Shown one piece after another: positions 15,994-25,319 of a stretch of 64,000 nt of DNA. The notes beneath the pieces were generated by a model, which ran no database searches, was not told where the DNA came from, and saw only the letters and a list, made by a program, of their open reading frames with translations. Position numbers and translations under genes: made by a program. Every line of letters starts with the position of its first letter. The first letter of the stretch is position 1. The stretch comes from Marinobacter zhejiangensis (GTDB lineage Bacteria; Pseudomonadota; Gammaproteobacteria; Pseudomonadales; Oleiphilaceae). The stretch lies in NCBI RefSeq assembly GCF_900114775.1, contig NZ_FOUE01000001.1, positions 930,001-994,000 on the forward strand, in the 5' to 3' direction.

Positions 15994-16944
15994 GTGACGT
16001 TGGAAGGATTAGGTTATTCCGTATTGGCCTGCGTGGTCGCGGTGGTGCTGGACCGGCTACTGGGTGAACCGAGCCGCTGGCACCCGCTGGTGGGTTTCGG
16101 GGCGATGGTCTCCCGGGTGGAAGCAAGGCTGAACCGCCGCGATGGCTCGACGGTCGGTCGGGGCTTGTTGGCCTTTGTGGTCGTGGTGATCCTGCCACTG
16201 GTGTTGGCGGTGGTGGTGGACGCCCTGTTGCCCCAGCCCTGGCTGATGGTGGTTGGAGCCGTGGTGTTGTGGCTGGCGATGTCTTTACGAGGGCTGGCGG
16301 AGCACGGTGAGGCTGTTGCTGCCCCGTTGGCGGCGGGTGACCTTGAGCTGGCGCGAGAGCAGGTTGGCCGTATTGTCAGCCGCCAGGCCTCAGCGCTGGA
16401 TGAAGCCGGGGTCGCGGCGGCGGCCAGTGAATCGATGCTGGAAAATGGCGCTGATGCGGTCTTTGCTAGCTTGTTCTGGTTCCTGGTGGCGGGCATTCCC
16501 GGCGTGGTGTTGCACCGAATGGTCAACACCCTGGATGCCATGTGGGGGTATCGCAATCAACGTTTCCTGAAGTTTGGACGAGTGGCTGCCCGGGTTGATG
16601 ACGCCATGAACTGGATACCGGCCCGGCTGACGGCGCTGACCTATGCCCTGCTGGGTAACACCCGTCTGGCCTGGCAGTGCTGGCAGCGTCAGGGGCGGGT
16701 CTGGGACAGCCCCAACGCTGGCCCGGTGATGGCGGCCGGTGCCGGAGCCCTGGCGGTTACCCTCGGTGGCCCCGCGCCCTATGCCGGCGGAATTAAGGAA
16801 CGGCCGCACCTGGGGCAGGGGCCAAAGCCCGGTGCGGCCACGGTTTACCGTGCCATCGCACTGGTGCGCCGTGGCGTTGCGCTATGGCTGGCGGTGTTGG
16901 TGCTGGTTGCGCTGTTGGCCTTGGCCGCAGGAGGTTGGCAGTGA
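15994..16944 (+). CDS. cbiB: Adenosylcobinamide-phosphate synthase
   Basis: The GTG at 15994 is chosen (AAGGG 7 bp upstream), giving 316 residues. An upstream in-frame extension to 15817 would overlap cobT and lacks family likeness. Motifs LDRLLGEPSRWHPLVGFG near the N-terminus, ASESMLENGADAVFASLFW, and NTLDAMWGYRN are those of CbiB/CobD inner-membrane proteins, with about 4-5 membrane segments. It attaches (R)-1-amino-2-propanol phosphate to adenosylcobyric acid. The stop overlaps the GTG of the next gene. Confidence 0.95.
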   Translation: MTLEGLGYSVLACVVAVVLDRLLGEPSRWHPLVGFGAMVSRVEARLNRRDGSTVGRGLLAFVVVVILPLVLAVVVDALLPQPWLMVVGAVVLWLAMSLRGLAEHGEAVAAPLAAGDLELAREQVGRIVSRQASALDEAGVAAAASESMLENGADAVFASLFWFLVAGIPGVVLHRMVNTLDAMWGYRNQRFLKFGRVAARVDDAMNWIPARLTALTYALLGNTRLAWQCWQRQGRVWDSPNAGPVMAAGAGALAVTLGGPAPYAGGIKERPHLGQGPKPGAATVYRAIALVRRGVALWLAVLVLVALLALAAGGWQ

Positions 16945-17972
16945 CAGAACCTGCGCGCCCTTTCCACGGTGGCCGGCTGAACGAAGCGGCCCGCACCTGG
17001 GGCATTCCCCGTGACCAGTGGCTGGATCTGTCCACCGGGATCAATCCTGAGAGCTGGCCGGTTCCGACGCTGCCGCTCTCGGTTTGGCAGCGTTTGCCGG
17101 AAGACGATGATGGCCTGGACACCGAGCTTCGCCGCTGGACCGGGGCACCGGCCCTGGCGGAATGTGTCCCGGTCCCGGGGAGCCAGTGTGCGATCCAGAC
17201 CCTGCCGCGGCTGCGTCGCCCTGGTCGTGTCGGAGTGGCGATGCCCGGTTACCGGGAGCATGGCCATGGCTGGCGTTCGGCTGGTCACGAAGTGGTTGGG
17301 GTAACCTCCGCGATGGTCGAAGGTGGCGACGACTGGCTGGACGAGCTCGACGTACTGGTGTGGATTCAGCCCAACAACCCAACCGGTCAGAGCGTTCCCG
17401 TTGAACGCCTGCTGGCCTGGCATCAGAGGTTGGCGGCTGACGGCGGCTGGTTGGTGGTGGACGAGGCCTTCGCCGAAGGGGTGCCGGGTATCAGTGTTGC
17501 AGCCTACACCGATCGCGCCGGGTTGGTGGTACTGAAATCCCTGGGTAAGTTCTATGGCCTGGCTGGGTTGCGGGCCGGGGTTGTGCTTGCGGAGCGGAGC
17601 GTTGCAGAGCCGCTAGCAGCCGCAGTCGGGCCCTGGGCGGTGAGTGGCCCTGCCCGCTATGTGATGGCGCGGGCGGTGTCGGACGAGTCCTGGCGAACAG
17701 CCATGGCGGAGCGGCTTGCCAGCCAAAGTGGGCGCTTGCATACCCTGCTGAGCGATGCCGGGTTAACCCCCACCGGCGGCACCCTGCTGTTTCGCTATGT
17801 GGTGACTGAGCAAGCGGCCGACCTTGCCGAACAGTTGGCCCGCCAAGGCATCCTGGTGCGTGAGTTTGAACACCCACCGGCACTGAGGATTGGGTTGCCC
17901 GGATCAGAAGCGGAATGGCAGCGCCTTGCCCAGGCGCTGGCAGACTGCAGTCTGGGCGGCAAAGATCGTTGA
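16941..17972 (+). CDS. cobD: Threonine-phosphate decarboxylase (PLP)
   Basis: The GTG at 16941 overlaps the cbiB stop (GTGA) and has GGAGG 7 bp upstream; 343 residues. The N-terminal FHGGRLNEAARTWGIP and LDLSTGINPE are typical of CobD/CobC aminotransferase-fold enzymes. The PLP lysine lies in LKSLGKFYGLAGLRAG, and the cofactor-binding Asn-Pro lies in WIQPNNPTGQ. It makes aminopropanol phosphate from L-threonine phosphate, the substrate of CbiB encoded just upstream. The cytoplasmic enzyme is clearly paired with its pathway partner. Confidence 0.95.
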   Translation: MTEPARPFHGGRLNEAARTWGIPRDQWLDLSTGINPESWPVPTLPLSVWQRLPEDDDGLDTELRRWTGAPALAECVPVPGSQCAIQTLPRLRRPGRVGVAMPGYREHGHGWRSAGHEVVGVTSAMVEGGDDWLDELDVLVWIQPNNPTGQSVPVERLLAWHQRLAADGGWLVVDEAFAEGVPGISVAAYTDRAGLVVLKSLGKFYGLAGLRAGVVLAERSVAEPLAAAVGPWAVSGPARYVMARAVSDESWRTAMAERLASQSGRLHTLLSDAGLTPTGGTLLFRYVVTEQAADLAEQLARQGILVREFEHPPALRIGLPGSEAEWQRLAQALADCSLGGKDR

Positions 17973-18004
17973 CCAATTAATCATCAGTTGGTAGCCTTGC
18001 CGCG

Positions 18005-18193
18005 CGTTTTCAGGTGCTCCCGGATAAGCCATCCGGAAGTGAAACGGGAAGCCGGTGACAATCCGGCGCTGCCCCCGCAACGGTAATTGAGTCAAGGTTG
18101 ATCGAACGCGCCACTGTACCCCACGGTATGGGAAGGCGGTCAGCCCCGAACCCCTCAGGGTTCTGCTCATAAGCCCGGAGACCGGCCTGATGA
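18005..18193 (+). promoter_or_regulatory. Cobalamin (AdoCbl) riboswitch
   Basis: Shows the conserved order of the B12 riboswitch: GGTGCTCC at the 5' stem, GAAACGGGAAGCCGGTGACA, then GCTGCCCCCGCAACGGTAA, GCCACTGT, GGGAAGGCG and the B12-box-like GCCCGGAGACCGGCCTG near 18173-18189. It precedes btuB by about 155 bp, so high B12 should reduce expression of the btuB-cobQ operon. A hairpin in the leader (CCGTGC with GCACGG, 18307-18324) may be part of the expression platform. Confidence 0.96.
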
Positions 18194-18345
18194 CACACCA
18201 GACGTTGCGGTGGGCAGCGGTGGTGGGTAAATCCGGCCAGTGTTTTCCCCAAGTCCGCATTGTCAGCCCACCTCCCGTCCGTTTCATCGCAGCACCAGAA
18301 GACTCTCCGTGCGGGTGCGCACGGGATGCCAGCGAGCTGTTGATT

Positions 18346-20202
18346 ATGCGTTTTCCCAAGAAGTTTCCGGTCCTTGCCCTGACCGGCTGTTCCTCCTCCC
18401 TGCTTTTGTTCACGGCCCCTGCCATGGCCGAAGGTGCCGACGCCCCGGTATCTGAAATGGAAACCATCGTGGTGACCGGCACCGCCGGGCCAATGACCAT
18501 CGGTGAAAGCCTGTCCTCGGTCACAGTGATCCGCGAAGAAGACATCAAGGCCCAGAACCCGGCTGAGCTGCAGGACCTGCTGCGGGGGCAACCGGGGATC
18601 GACATCGTCTCCAACGGCTCGTTTGGCAAGAACACCAGCGTTTACACCCGTGGTACCGGCAGCGACTCCACGGTCTTTATGATTGATGGCATTCGTCTGC
18701 GTTCCGCCACCAGTGGCGGGGCCCCCTGGCAGTTCGTGCCGGTGGAGCTGGTGGAGCGGATTGAAATCGTCCGCGGGCCGCGCAGCTCCCTGTACGGTGC
18801 GGATGCGGTGGGTGGTGTGGTTCAGGCATTCACCGTCGATCCCCGGCCAGGCCAGCACGGCTGGATCGAGGGGGCTGCCGGCAATTTCGATACCCAGCGG
18901 GTCAACGCCGGGGTTGCCGTCAGCACTGGCCGTACCCGTCTCAGCCTGAACGGACTGCACAAGGAATCGGACGGAGCACCGTTGGTCGAGGGAGGGGAAG
19001 ATCAGGGCTACCGTAACTCCGCGGGCGTTGCCCGTATGACCCATGAATTCGACAACGGTGGCGAAGCCGCGCTGGTCTTTATGGAGTCCACGGGGAACAC
19101 TGAATTTGAAGGCGGTGAAACCGACTTCACCATCCGCACAGCAGGCTTCCGCCTGGATACCCCGGTCAGCGATTACTGGCGTTCATCAATCCAGTTTTCC
19201 GAAGCGCGGGATGAACAGGACAACGTCACCAGTTACGGCGCTTCTACCTTCAATACCCAAACCCGCACCGGGCGCTGGGAAAACACCCTGACCATGAATG
19301 TCCACGAATGGGTGCTGGGTGCAGAGTTGCAGGATGAGTCGGTGGAAAGTACCACCGCGTTTGACGAAAACAGCCGCTCAAACTCCGCCCTGTTTAGCCA
19401 GTTGCGCCTGCATTTCGGTCCCACCGACGTCCAGCTGAGTCTGCGTGGCGATGATAACGAAGCCTACGGCAAGAACGAGACCGGCGGCATTGCCCTGGGC
19501 CACTCCATCGACCGTTACCACCGGGTACGAGCCAGCTATGGCACCGCGTTCCGGGGGCCCACGTTTAACGATCTGTACTACCCGACCGAAGTGTATAACG
19601 ACGGCAGTGCCTATTCCGGCAACCCGGACCTCAAGCCCGAGGAGTCCGATGCCTATGAAATTGGGGTTGGCGGTAGCTACCTGAACTGGTTCTGGGACCT
19701 GGCGCTCTACCAGATGGACGTCGACAACCTGATTGAACTGCACTTCGATGTACCGACCCTGACACTGTCCCCGGCCAATGTCAGCAAGGCCCGGATTCGT
19801 GGTGCCGAACTGGCGGCTGGTTTGAACGTTGATGGCTGGCGGCTGGCAACAGCGCTGGCGTACACCGACCCTCGTGATACCGAGACCGACAACCGCCTGC
19901 GTCGCCGCAGTGACCGTTCCATGCGGGTCGACCTCGATCATGACTTTACCAACTGGTCCGTGGGCACCACCTACCACGTCCAGGGCGAACGTTACGATGA
20001 TGCGGCCAACACCAAGAAGCTGGCGGGTTATGCCACCCTGGATCTTCGTGCCAGCTGGGCATTTGCCCGCAACTGGTCAACCCGCCTGACCGTGGCCAAC
20101 GTGTTTGATCGTGAATATGCCACTGCGCAGCGTTTCAGCGGTGCGAAGTACATCGCCGCCGGCCGTACCGGCATGCTGTCCGTCCGTTACGACTTCCAGT
20201 AA
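18346..20202 (+). CDS. btuB: TonB-dependent vitamin B12 receptor
   Basis: The start is set at the ATG at 18346, just before a signal peptide (FPVLALTGCSSSLLLFTAPAMA); 618 residues. An upstream frame runs back to 18190 but belongs to the riboswitch leader. A TonB box lies in SEMETIVVTGTAG, followed by the plug domain (DLLRGQPGID, YTRGTGSDST, IEIVRGPRSSLYGADAVGG) and a 22-strand barrel ending in VRYDFQ with terminal aromatic residues. It brings cobalamin across the outer membrane. It is first in a riboswitch-led operon. Confidence 0.96.
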   Translation: MRFPKKFPVLALTGCSSSLLLFTAPAMAEGADAPVSEMETIVVTGTAGPMTIGESLSSVTVIREEDIKAQNPAELQDLLRGQPGIDIVSNGSFGKNTSVYTRGTGSDSTVFMIDGIRLRSATSGGAPWQFVPVELVERIEIVRGPRSSLYGADAVGGVVQAFTVDPRPGQHGWIEGAAGNFDTQRVNAGVAVSTGRTRLSLNGLHKESDGAPLVEGGEDQGYRNSAGVARMTHEFDNGGEAALVFMESTGNTEFEGGETDFTIRTAGFRLDTPVSDYWRSSIQFSEARDEQDNVTSYGASTFNTQTRTGRWENTLTMNVHEWVLGAELQDESVESTTAFDENSRSNSALFSQLRLHFGPTDVQLSLRGDDNEAYGKNETGGIALGHSIDRYHRVRASYGTAFRGPTFNDLYYPTEVYNDGSAYSGNPDLKPEESDAYEIGVGGSYLNWFWDLALYQMDVDNLIELHFDVPTLTLSPANVSKARIRGAELAAGLNVDGWRLATALAYTDPRDTETDNRLRRRSDRSMRVDLDHDFTNWSVGTTYHVQGERYDDAANTKKLAGYATLDLRASWAFARNWSTRLTVANVFDREYATAQRFSGAKYIAAGRTGMLSVRYDFQ

Positions 20203-20205
20203 GTC

Positions 20206-23200
20206 GTGGTGCGCCGATTCCCTGCCGGCGGGTTAGCCGGCGTCCTGGCTCTGTTGCTGGTACTGGTGCCCGTGTGGGCCAGTGCCGCCACCCTTGTGGG
20301 CGTGGTCTCTGACCGTTCGGCGGCGGAACTGGCCGCGGGCGCCCATGCTTTCGTTGAGCAGCACCCGGATCACCGGGTGCTGCTGCGCACCCCGGACCAG
20401 CTCGCCCTGTTGACCGACCACGATCTCGACCAGCTGCTGGCCGGGGCCGATGCGTTGTTGCTGGCGGCGGTGTTCGGTGACCAGGTCGAACGCCTGGAAC
20501 GCCGGATACGCAGCCGGGTGGCTACCGGTGCCGTGCCGGTGCTGGCAATCAACAGCGACCGGCGGCTGGTCAAGCTGTCCCACCTGAATGGTCAGTGGCC
20601 ACTGGCAACGCTGGACAAACCACAGTTTGATGCCGTGGTGGCGGCACCCGCCGCCAACGTTGCGCCGCTGGATCACCTGCGCCAGCAGCAGGCCGCCTTT
20701 GCGGACCAGGCGCAATGGTTGGAAGGACGGGCCTACTACCAGGGCCGTACCCCGGAGCACCTGGCCAACCTGATGACCTGGTTGCTGGTGCAGGCCGGGG
20801 AATCGCTGACCGTGGCAGCTCCGAGCCCTCGTGCAGCGATACGGTATTACCGACAGGGCAAGACCGTGGTGTCGAGCGGAGACCTGGGCCTCAACCCCGG
20901 TCCGGTGGTTGCCTTGCTGGATCTGGACAGCGGCGATCGCCCCGGTGACCGTGAATTGCTCAACCAGGCTTGCTGGGAACTGGAGAAGCGGCGCATCCAG
21001 TGCTTTGGCGTCCTCGCCCGCTGGGGCGGTGCCAGCTTGCAGGCGGTCGAAGAATTGCCCCGGGCCATTGGCCCAGCGACCTTGGCGGGACTGGTCAGCC
21101 TGCAGGACTTTGTCGTCGGTGGTGGCGATGGCCGGGAAGCGGTAACCGCCGCCCTGACCCAGCTGGATGTGCCGGTGATCAAGGGCATTCGCCTGCCAGA
21201 CCGGACCGAAAGCCAGTGGCGGCTGTCGGTGGATGGCTTGCCGTCTGACTCGATCCATTACCAGCTGGCGATGCCGGAACTTCAGGGCATCAGCCAGCCG
21301 ATGGCGCTGGCGGTGGCACGACCACCGGTCATCGATGAACAAACTGGTGTACGGCTTACCCTGACCGTGCCGGTGGCGGAGCGGGTCACGGCCTTAGCAG
21401 AGCGCCTGGGCAAATGGCAGCGCCTGCAAACCCAGGCCAATGCCGACAAACGGGTGGCCCTGATTTACTACAACCACCCGCCCGGACGTCAGAACATCGG
21501 TGCCGACAGCCTGGATGTTCCGGCCACCCTGTGGGAAATGCTGCACTGGCTGCAAGCCGAGGGCTACCGTACCGGCCCCCTGCCGGAGTCTCCACAAGCC
21601 CTGCTGGACATGATCCAGCAACAGGGCGTGAGCCTGCCGGATGACCCCCGGGCACTGCGGGAGATGGCTCCCCGTGCGGCATCCATGACCGCAGACGCCT
21701 ACCAGGGTTATTTCAATACCCTGCCGGAGGTGGTGCAGGCGGAAATGGAAAACGGCCCGGTGGGCTACCTGCATCAGCGTCTGCAGCAGGCCTTTGAAGC
21801 CGGCGAGCACGACATCGCCCTGGCCCTGCTGGATCGGGGCGTGCGGGATCTTCGTCACCTGCTGGAAAACCTGGACCATCCGGCCCGCCCGCTGGCGGTG
21901 AGCCGGCTGGACGACTACCAGAGCCGATGGTTGCAGCGGCTGAATGAAGGCGGCAGCCGGGCTGAGGTAGAAGCAGCCAGGGACGCCTTGCTGGCAAGTG
22001 GCTTCCCCGGGTTGTCTGGCTGGGGCCGTGCGCCGGGTCAGTCGATGGTGGTGGACGACGCCCTGATCTTTCCCGGACTGCGTTTTGGCAATGTCTTTAT
22101 TGGTCCCCAGCCACCCAGAGGCTGGGAAGTGAATGAAGAACTGCTGCACGCCAACACCACCTTCCCGCCGACACACCAGTACGTGGCCTTCTATCACTGG
22201 CTGCGGAGTCAGTTCCAGGCTGACGCGCTGGTCTATATCGGTCGCCACTCCACCCGTGAATTCCTGCCCAGGCGGCGGGCGGGGTTGACCAACGACGATT
22301 ATCCGGAGCTGCTAAGCGGCAACCTGCCGCTGATCTACCCCTATATCGTGGATGGTGTTGGCGAGGGCATTCAGGCCAAGCGCCGGGCGCTGGCCGTGAT
22401 GATCAGCCACCTGACGCCCCCGCTGGCCGCCACCGAGCTTTACGACGAGCTGTTGGAGATCCGTCAGCTGGTGGAAACCCACGAAGCCGCGGTATCCCCG
22501 GACAGCCCGACCAGTCGCCGGGCGGTGGAGCTGCTGAGACAGAAAATCCGTCAGCTCAACCTGGCGGAAACCATTGAACAGACCATCGCCAGCGAAGCCG
22601 GACTGGCCGAGGACGAAGTGTCGCTGGACACCATTTCCGAAGACATCCTGGTCCATGAAGCCGGCCACTACGTCACCGACGTTCAGGAGCAGTTCATGCC
22701 CCTGGGGCTGCATGTGTTTGGCCGCGACTGGGATGCGCAGGCCATCGATACCATGCTGGCTTCAATGGCGGGCGACGCCGGTACCGTTCCAGAGCAATGG
22801 CAAGCTGGACTGGCGGCGTCGCCCGCGTCGGAAAAGGCCAGTTTCCTGGCGGGGCTGGAGGGCCGTTTTGTCGCACCGGGGCAGGGCAACGATCCCTTGC
22901 GCACCCCGGCAGTGCTGCCCACCGGCCGTAACTTCCACGCACTCTCCGGCGACCTGATCCCAACACGGGTGGCCTGGACCCTGGCGGAAGAACTGGCCAA
23001 TGAGGCCCGAAGCCAGGACCAGGCCGCCGATGACGGCAGCGAGGCCCTGGTGCTTTGGGCGTCCGACACAGTTCGTGACGAAGGGGTGATGGTGGCCTTT
23101 GGTTTGCACCTGCTGGGGGTCCAGCCGGTCTGGAACAGCCGCGGTATCGTCAAGGGGCTGGAACGCCTCCCGGTAGGGCAAGGGCAGGTCCGTGGCGAAC

Positions 23201-24414
23201 GCCGTGACGTCCTGTTCACCACCTCCGGCCTGTTCCGCGACCTGTACGGCAACCAGCTGCAATGGCTCGACCAGGCGGTGTTGCTGGCCCTGGCCGGTTC
23301 CGCCGACACCATCCGCCGTCACTATCCCGAGCTGGATACGGCGCTGACCCAGACCCTGGCCACATTGCCGGAGGGCATGGACAGCACCGATGCTGAGCCG
23401 CTGGCGATCAACCGGGTGGCGGCGCGGTGGGTGGAGGACACCCGCGCGATGCTGGCAAACGGTGTTGCCGCCGGTGAGGCAGGGGCATTGGCGGCGCTGC
23501 GGGTGTTTGGAACCGCGCCCGGTGCCTATGGCGCCGGGGTGAACCGGCTGGCCACCCGTACTGGAGCCTGGAGCAGCCGCGACGAGCTGGCCAATGCCTA
23601 CCGCCGGCGGATGGGCCATGCCTATGGCAGCAACCGTCTGGGCGAAGCGGAACACCAGGCCTTTGACCGGATGCTGGCGCGGGTTGACCGCACCTACCTG
23701 GGCCGGGCCAGTCACCTGTACGGTCTGATCGACAACGACGATGGCTTTGACTATCAGGGTGGACTGTCCAACGCCATCGAACAGGTCAGTGGCCAGGCGC
23801 CGGAGAACCGGGTGTTGCAGTACGCCAACCCGGACAACCCCAAGGTACAAAGCCTGCAGCGGGCGTTGCTGCTGGAATTGCAGTCCCGTAACCTCAACCC
23901 CCAGTGGATCCGGCCGTTGATGGACCACGACTACGCCGGTGCCCGCACCATGGGCAGCGATTTCCTGGACAACCTGTGGGGGTGGCAGATCACCAGTCCC
24001 CAGGTGGTGAAGTCCTGGGTGTGGGATGAGGTCAACCAGGTGTACTTCCAGGACCGTCACAACATTGGACTGGATGATTTCCTGTCCCAGGGCAACAATG
24101 TGCACGTCAAGACCCATATGCAGGCAACGGCACTGCTCGCAGCCAAGCGTGGCTACTGGGACGCCAGCTGGCTGACCCTGGAACCGCTGGTTCGGGACTT
24201 TGCCCAGAACATCATTGACCATGGCCTGCCCGGCGACGGACACACCCGGCCGGACCACCCCCTGATGGACTGGGTGGCCGACCAGCTGGAACCGGCCCAG
24301 AGGGAAGCTTTCGACAATGCCCGTCAGGGCGGCGCGCCCCTGGGCACTGAGCCACTGCAATCGCAACTGTGCAGGCAAACTGGAAACCGACTCGACCTAT
24401 GCCAAGCAAACTGA
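20206..24414 (+). CDS. cobN: CobN-like cobaltochelatase with signal peptide
   Basis: 1402 residues, GTG start 3 bp after btuB. The large CobN/BchH-type chelatase domain shows clear landmarks (PPTHQYVAFYHWLR, IGRHSTREFLP, DNLWGWQITSP, MQATALLAAKRGYWDA). The first 28 residues (RRFPAGG, hydrophobic LAGVLALLLVLVPVW, then ASAA) form a good Sec signal peptide, which ordinary cytoplasmic CobN lacks. Only four cysteines occur, as two close pairs (Cys256/Cys266 and Cys1389/Cys1399), consistent with disulfides in the periplasm. No CobS/CobT ATPase genes are in the window. It may insert or remove metal in an imported corrinoid or porphyrin, like the HmuS-type CobN homologues in heme-uptake operons. That role is inferred. 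Confidence 0.9.
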   Translation: MVRRFPAGGLAGVLALLLVLVPVWASAATLVGVVSDRSAAELAAGAHAFVEQHPDHRVLLRTPDQLALLTDHDLDQLLAGADALLLAAVFGDQVERLERRIRSRVATGAVPVLAINSDRRLVKLSHLNGQWPLATLDKPQFDAVVAAPAANVAPLDHLRQQQAAFADQAQWLEGRAYYQGRTPEHLANLMTWLLVQAGESLTVAAPSPRAAIRYYRQGKTVVSSGDLGLNPGPVVALLDLDSGDRPGDRELLNQACWELEKRRIQCFGVLARWGGASLQAVEELPRAIGPATLAGLVSLQDFVVGGGDGREAVTAALTQLDVPVIKGIRLPDRTESQWRLSVDGLPSDSIHYQLAMPELQGISQPMALAVARPPVIDEQTGVRLTLTVPVAERVTALAERLGKWQRLQTQANADKRVALIYYNHPPGRQNIGADSLDVPATLWEMLHWLQAEGYRTGPLPESPQALLDMIQQQGVSLPDDPRALREMAPRAASMTADAYQGYFNTLPEVVQAEMENGPVGYLHQRLQQAFEAGEHDIALALLDRGVRDLRHLLENLDHPARPLAVSRLDDYQSRWLQRLNEGGSRAEVEAARDALLASGFPGLSGWGRAPGQSMVVDDALIFPGLRFGNVFIGPQPPRGWEVNEELLHANTTFPPTHQYVAFYHWLRSQFQADALVYIGRHSTREFLPRRRAGLTNDDYPELLSGNLPLIYPYIVDGVGEGIQAKRRALAVMISHLTPPLAATELYDELLEIRQLVETHEAAVSPDSPTSRRAVELLRQKIRQLNLAETIEQTIASEAGLAEDEVSLDTISEDILVHEAGHYVTDVQEQFMPLGLHVFGRDWDAQAIDTMLASMAGDAGTVPEQWQAGLAASPASEKASFLAGLEGRFVAPGQGNDPLRTPAVLPTGRNFHALSGDLIPTRVAWTLAEELANEARSQDQAADDGSEALVLWASDTVRDEGVMVAFGLHLLGVQPVWNSRGIVKGLERLPVGQGQVRGERRDVLFTTSGLFRDLYGNQLQWLDQAVLLALAGSADTIRRHYPELDTALTQTLATLPEGMDSTDAEPLAINRVAARWVEDTRAMLANGVAAGEAGALAALRVFGTAPGAYGAGVNRLATRTGAWSSRDELANAYRRRMGHAYGSNRLGEAEHQAFDRMLARVDRTYLGRASHLYGLIDNDDGFDYQGGLSNAIEQVSGQAPENRVLQYANPDNPKVQSLQRALLLELQSRNLNPQWIRPLMDHDYAGARTMGSDFLDNLWGWQITSPQVVKSWVWDEVNQVYFQDRHNIGLDDFLSQGNNVHVKTHMQATALLAAKRGYWDASWLTLEPLVRDFAQNIIDHGLPGDGHTRPDHPLMDWVADQLEPAQREAFDNARQGGAPLGTEPLQSQLCRQTGNRLDLCQAN

Positions 24415-25286
24415 TCAAACACGCCCTTGTGGCCCTGCTGCTGGTGGCGACCCTGCCAGCCCGGGCCGAGGTCTGTGCCACCGACGATATCGGCGAACAG
24501 GTTTGCCTGCCGTCACCGGCCCAGCGCATCGCCGGGCTGTCGCCGGGGGCATCGGAGCTGTTGTGGTCTGCCGGTGCCGGCGACCAGGTGGTGGCGGTGG
24601 TCGCCTGGAGTGACTACCCGCCAGAGGCGAAAACTGTGCCGTCGGTTGGCAGCCATACCCGCCTGGACCTGGAAAAACTGGTGTCGCTGCGCCCGGATCT
24701 GGTGATTGCCTGGGTGACCGGCAACCCCCAGGAGCAGATCAGCACCATCCGTGCCTTGGGCATACCGGTGTTTTCCATTGAGCCCCGTGACTTTGACGCG
24801 GTGTCGTCGGTCATCGAGCGGCTGGCCACCCTGGCCGGCACGGAAGAACAGGGCTGGGCCGAGGCCGAGCGGTTCCGCCGGGGCATGGCAGAGTTGTCGG
24901 CGCGCTACAGCCAGCGGGCACCGGTACCGGTGTTCTACCAGGTCTGGGATGAACCCCTGATGACAGTGAATGACCAACACCTGATTGGTAAGGTCATCAC
25001 CCTGTGTGGTGGGCGCAATGTGTTTGGCGAATTGCCGCGACTGGTTCCCCGGATTGGCGACGAGGCGGTTCTGGAAGCCAACCCCGAAGCCATCCTGGCC
25101 GGTGGCATGGGTGAGGAAAACCGGGATTGGTTAACCCGCTGGGAACAGTATTCCAGCCTGAGTGCGACCCGGGCCGGTAACCTGTTCTTTGTGCCGCCCT
25201 CGCTGATCCAGCGGCCCACCCCGCGAATGTTGCAGGGCAGCGAACTGTTCTGTGAAAAGCTGGAGATTGCCCGTGGCCGCCGTTAA
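24399..25286 (+). CDS. btuF: Cobalamin ABC transporter substrate-binding protein
   Basis: The ATG at 24399 starts a clear signal peptide (KLIKHALVALLLVATLPARA), giving 295 residues and a 16-bp overlap with cobN. The BtuF/FecB-like fold shows RIAGLSPGASELLWSAG near the N-terminus, DQVVAVVAWSDYP and LRPDLVIAW. Two cysteines (EVCATDDIGEQVC) near the mature N-terminus are common in this group. It binds cobalamin in the periplasm and hands it to BtuCD, encoded next. Confidence 0.94.
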   Translation: MPSKLIKHALVALLLVATLPARAEVCATDDIGEQVCLPSPAQRIAGLSPGASELLWSAGAGDQVVAVVAWSDYPPEAKTVPSVGSHTRLDLEKLVSLRPDLVIAWVTGNPQEQISTIRALGIPVFSIEPRDFDAVSSVIERLATLAGTEEQGWAEAERFRRGMAELSARYSQRAPVPVFYQVWDEPLMTVNDQHLIGKVITLCGGRNVFGELPRLVPRIGDEAVLEANPEAILAGGMGEENRDWLTRWEQYSSLSATRAGNLFFVPPSLIQRPTPRMLQGSELFCEKLEIARGRR

Positions 25287-25319
25287 TCCAGCCCGTTTAC
25301 GCCAACGAGCGTCCCGGGC

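Noticed and set aside
22762..24378. 538-codon minus-strand frame opposite cobN
   Set aside because: Shadow of cobN; no ribosome site and composition typical of an antisense frame.
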